Below, piece by piece: positions 63,794 through 64,000 of a DNA stretch of 64,000 nucleotides. Position numbers and translations under genes: made by a program. A model generated the notes under the pieces. It did not search any database. It was not told where the DNA came from and saw nothing but the letters and a program-made list of their open reading frames with translations. How positions within the stretch are numbered: position 1 is the stretch's first letter; every line of letters begins with the position of its first letter. Origin of the DNA: Nonomuraea candida (GTDB lineage: Bacteria > Actinomycetota > Actinomycetes > Streptosporangiales > Streptosporangiaceae); contig NZ_KL647033.1 in assembly GCF_000725485.1 (NCBI RefSeq), positions 1 through 64,000 on the forward strand, read 5' to 3'.

Positions 63794-64000
63794 ATGCGGC
63801 TTACCTCACACGAGCAGGAGCGGCTGCTCATCCACGTCGCCGCCGGGGTGGCGCGCGAGCGGCGGGCCAGGGGCCTGCGGCTCAACCACCCCGAGGCTAC
63901 CGCCATCATCGCCTCGTTCCTCATGGAGGGCGCCAGGGACGGGCGCAGCGTGGCCGACCTGATGGAGGCCGGACGGTCGGTGCTCGGCCGGGCCGACGTC
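63794..64000 (+). CDS. ureA: urease gamma subunit (cut by window end)
   Basis: The first 69 codons read [24 protein letters not shown] followed, after a short gap, by [29 protein letters not shown]. This is the highly conserved start of UreA. Urease hydrolyses urea to ammonia and CO2. The rest of the ure operon should lie to the right. It is divergent from urtABCDE. Confidence 0.93.
   Translation, partial: MRLTSHEQERLLIHVAAGVARERRARGLRLNHPEATAIIASFLMEGARDGRSVADLMEAGRSVLGRADV

Overview
The window is very GC-rich, with almost gap-free coding, GTG starts, ATGA/GTGA stop-start overlaps, and XRE/DUF397, CGNR and Zur families. It is a chromosomal segment of a filamentous actinomycete. The gene content and protein style suggest the Streptosporangiaceae (Nonomuraea-like), but that placement is an inference from recalled homologues, not a search. 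No rRNA, tRNA, CRISPR array, insertion sequence or prophage was seen.

Layout. (1) 1-16072 is a C1/C2 island. A leftward operon carries an oxalyl-CoA-decarboxylase-type enzyme, formyl-CoA transferase, an ADP-forming acyl-CoA ligase, an Nramp-related carrier, a small membrane protein and TerC. moeA lies upstream on the same strand. A rightward operon carries a PanE-like reductase, a formate dehydrogenase in three genes, and fdhD. Together these would activate oxalate to its CoA ester, decarboxylate it to formyl-CoA, release formate and oxidise it with NAD. Three copies of a TGYATACNGWAT-like motif sit in the promoters. (2) 16159-22360 is core: znuACB-zur with a Zur box, an EamA exporter, a CGNR regulator, uppS and recO. 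(3) 22512-28979: a CDP-alcohol phosphotransferase pair, a secreted GH16 beta-glucanase with two LacI-type operators, and a single protein joining a GH1 beta-glucosidase to a LacI repressor. (4) 29074-43379: an Lrp regulator with ddaH-rocD, PhoD, glutamate dehydrogenase, a MarR/AmiC-like/permease/formamidase cluster, a secreted protease, and sugar-type oxidoreductases with a TetR regulator. (5) 43404-47845: a PadR remnant, leuA with a leucine-rich leader peptide, a second DDAH, DUF2630 and a GNAT enzyme. (6) 47895-58963: a receptor Ser/Thr kinase with a degenerate GH6 cellulase ectodomain, a metabolite/H+ symporter with a two-component system and a TAXI binding protein, a Mut7-C protein, a secreted beta-propeller, and an XRE/DUF397/anti-sigma-type locus. 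(7) 59034-64000: the urea ABC transporter urtABCDE divergent from urease (ureA is cut by the window end), with a GlnR-like box between them.

A common thread is one-carbon and nitrogen salvage. Oxalate and formamide both yield formate for the dehydrogenase, while formamide, methylarginines, ornithine and urea yield ammonia handled beside glutamate dehydrogenase.

The observations most worth following are the split and reordered formate dehydrogenase, the kinase with a catalytically dead GH6 ectodomain, the beta-glucosidase/LacI fusion, and a 47-bp triplication that created a micro-ORF between urtB and urtC.
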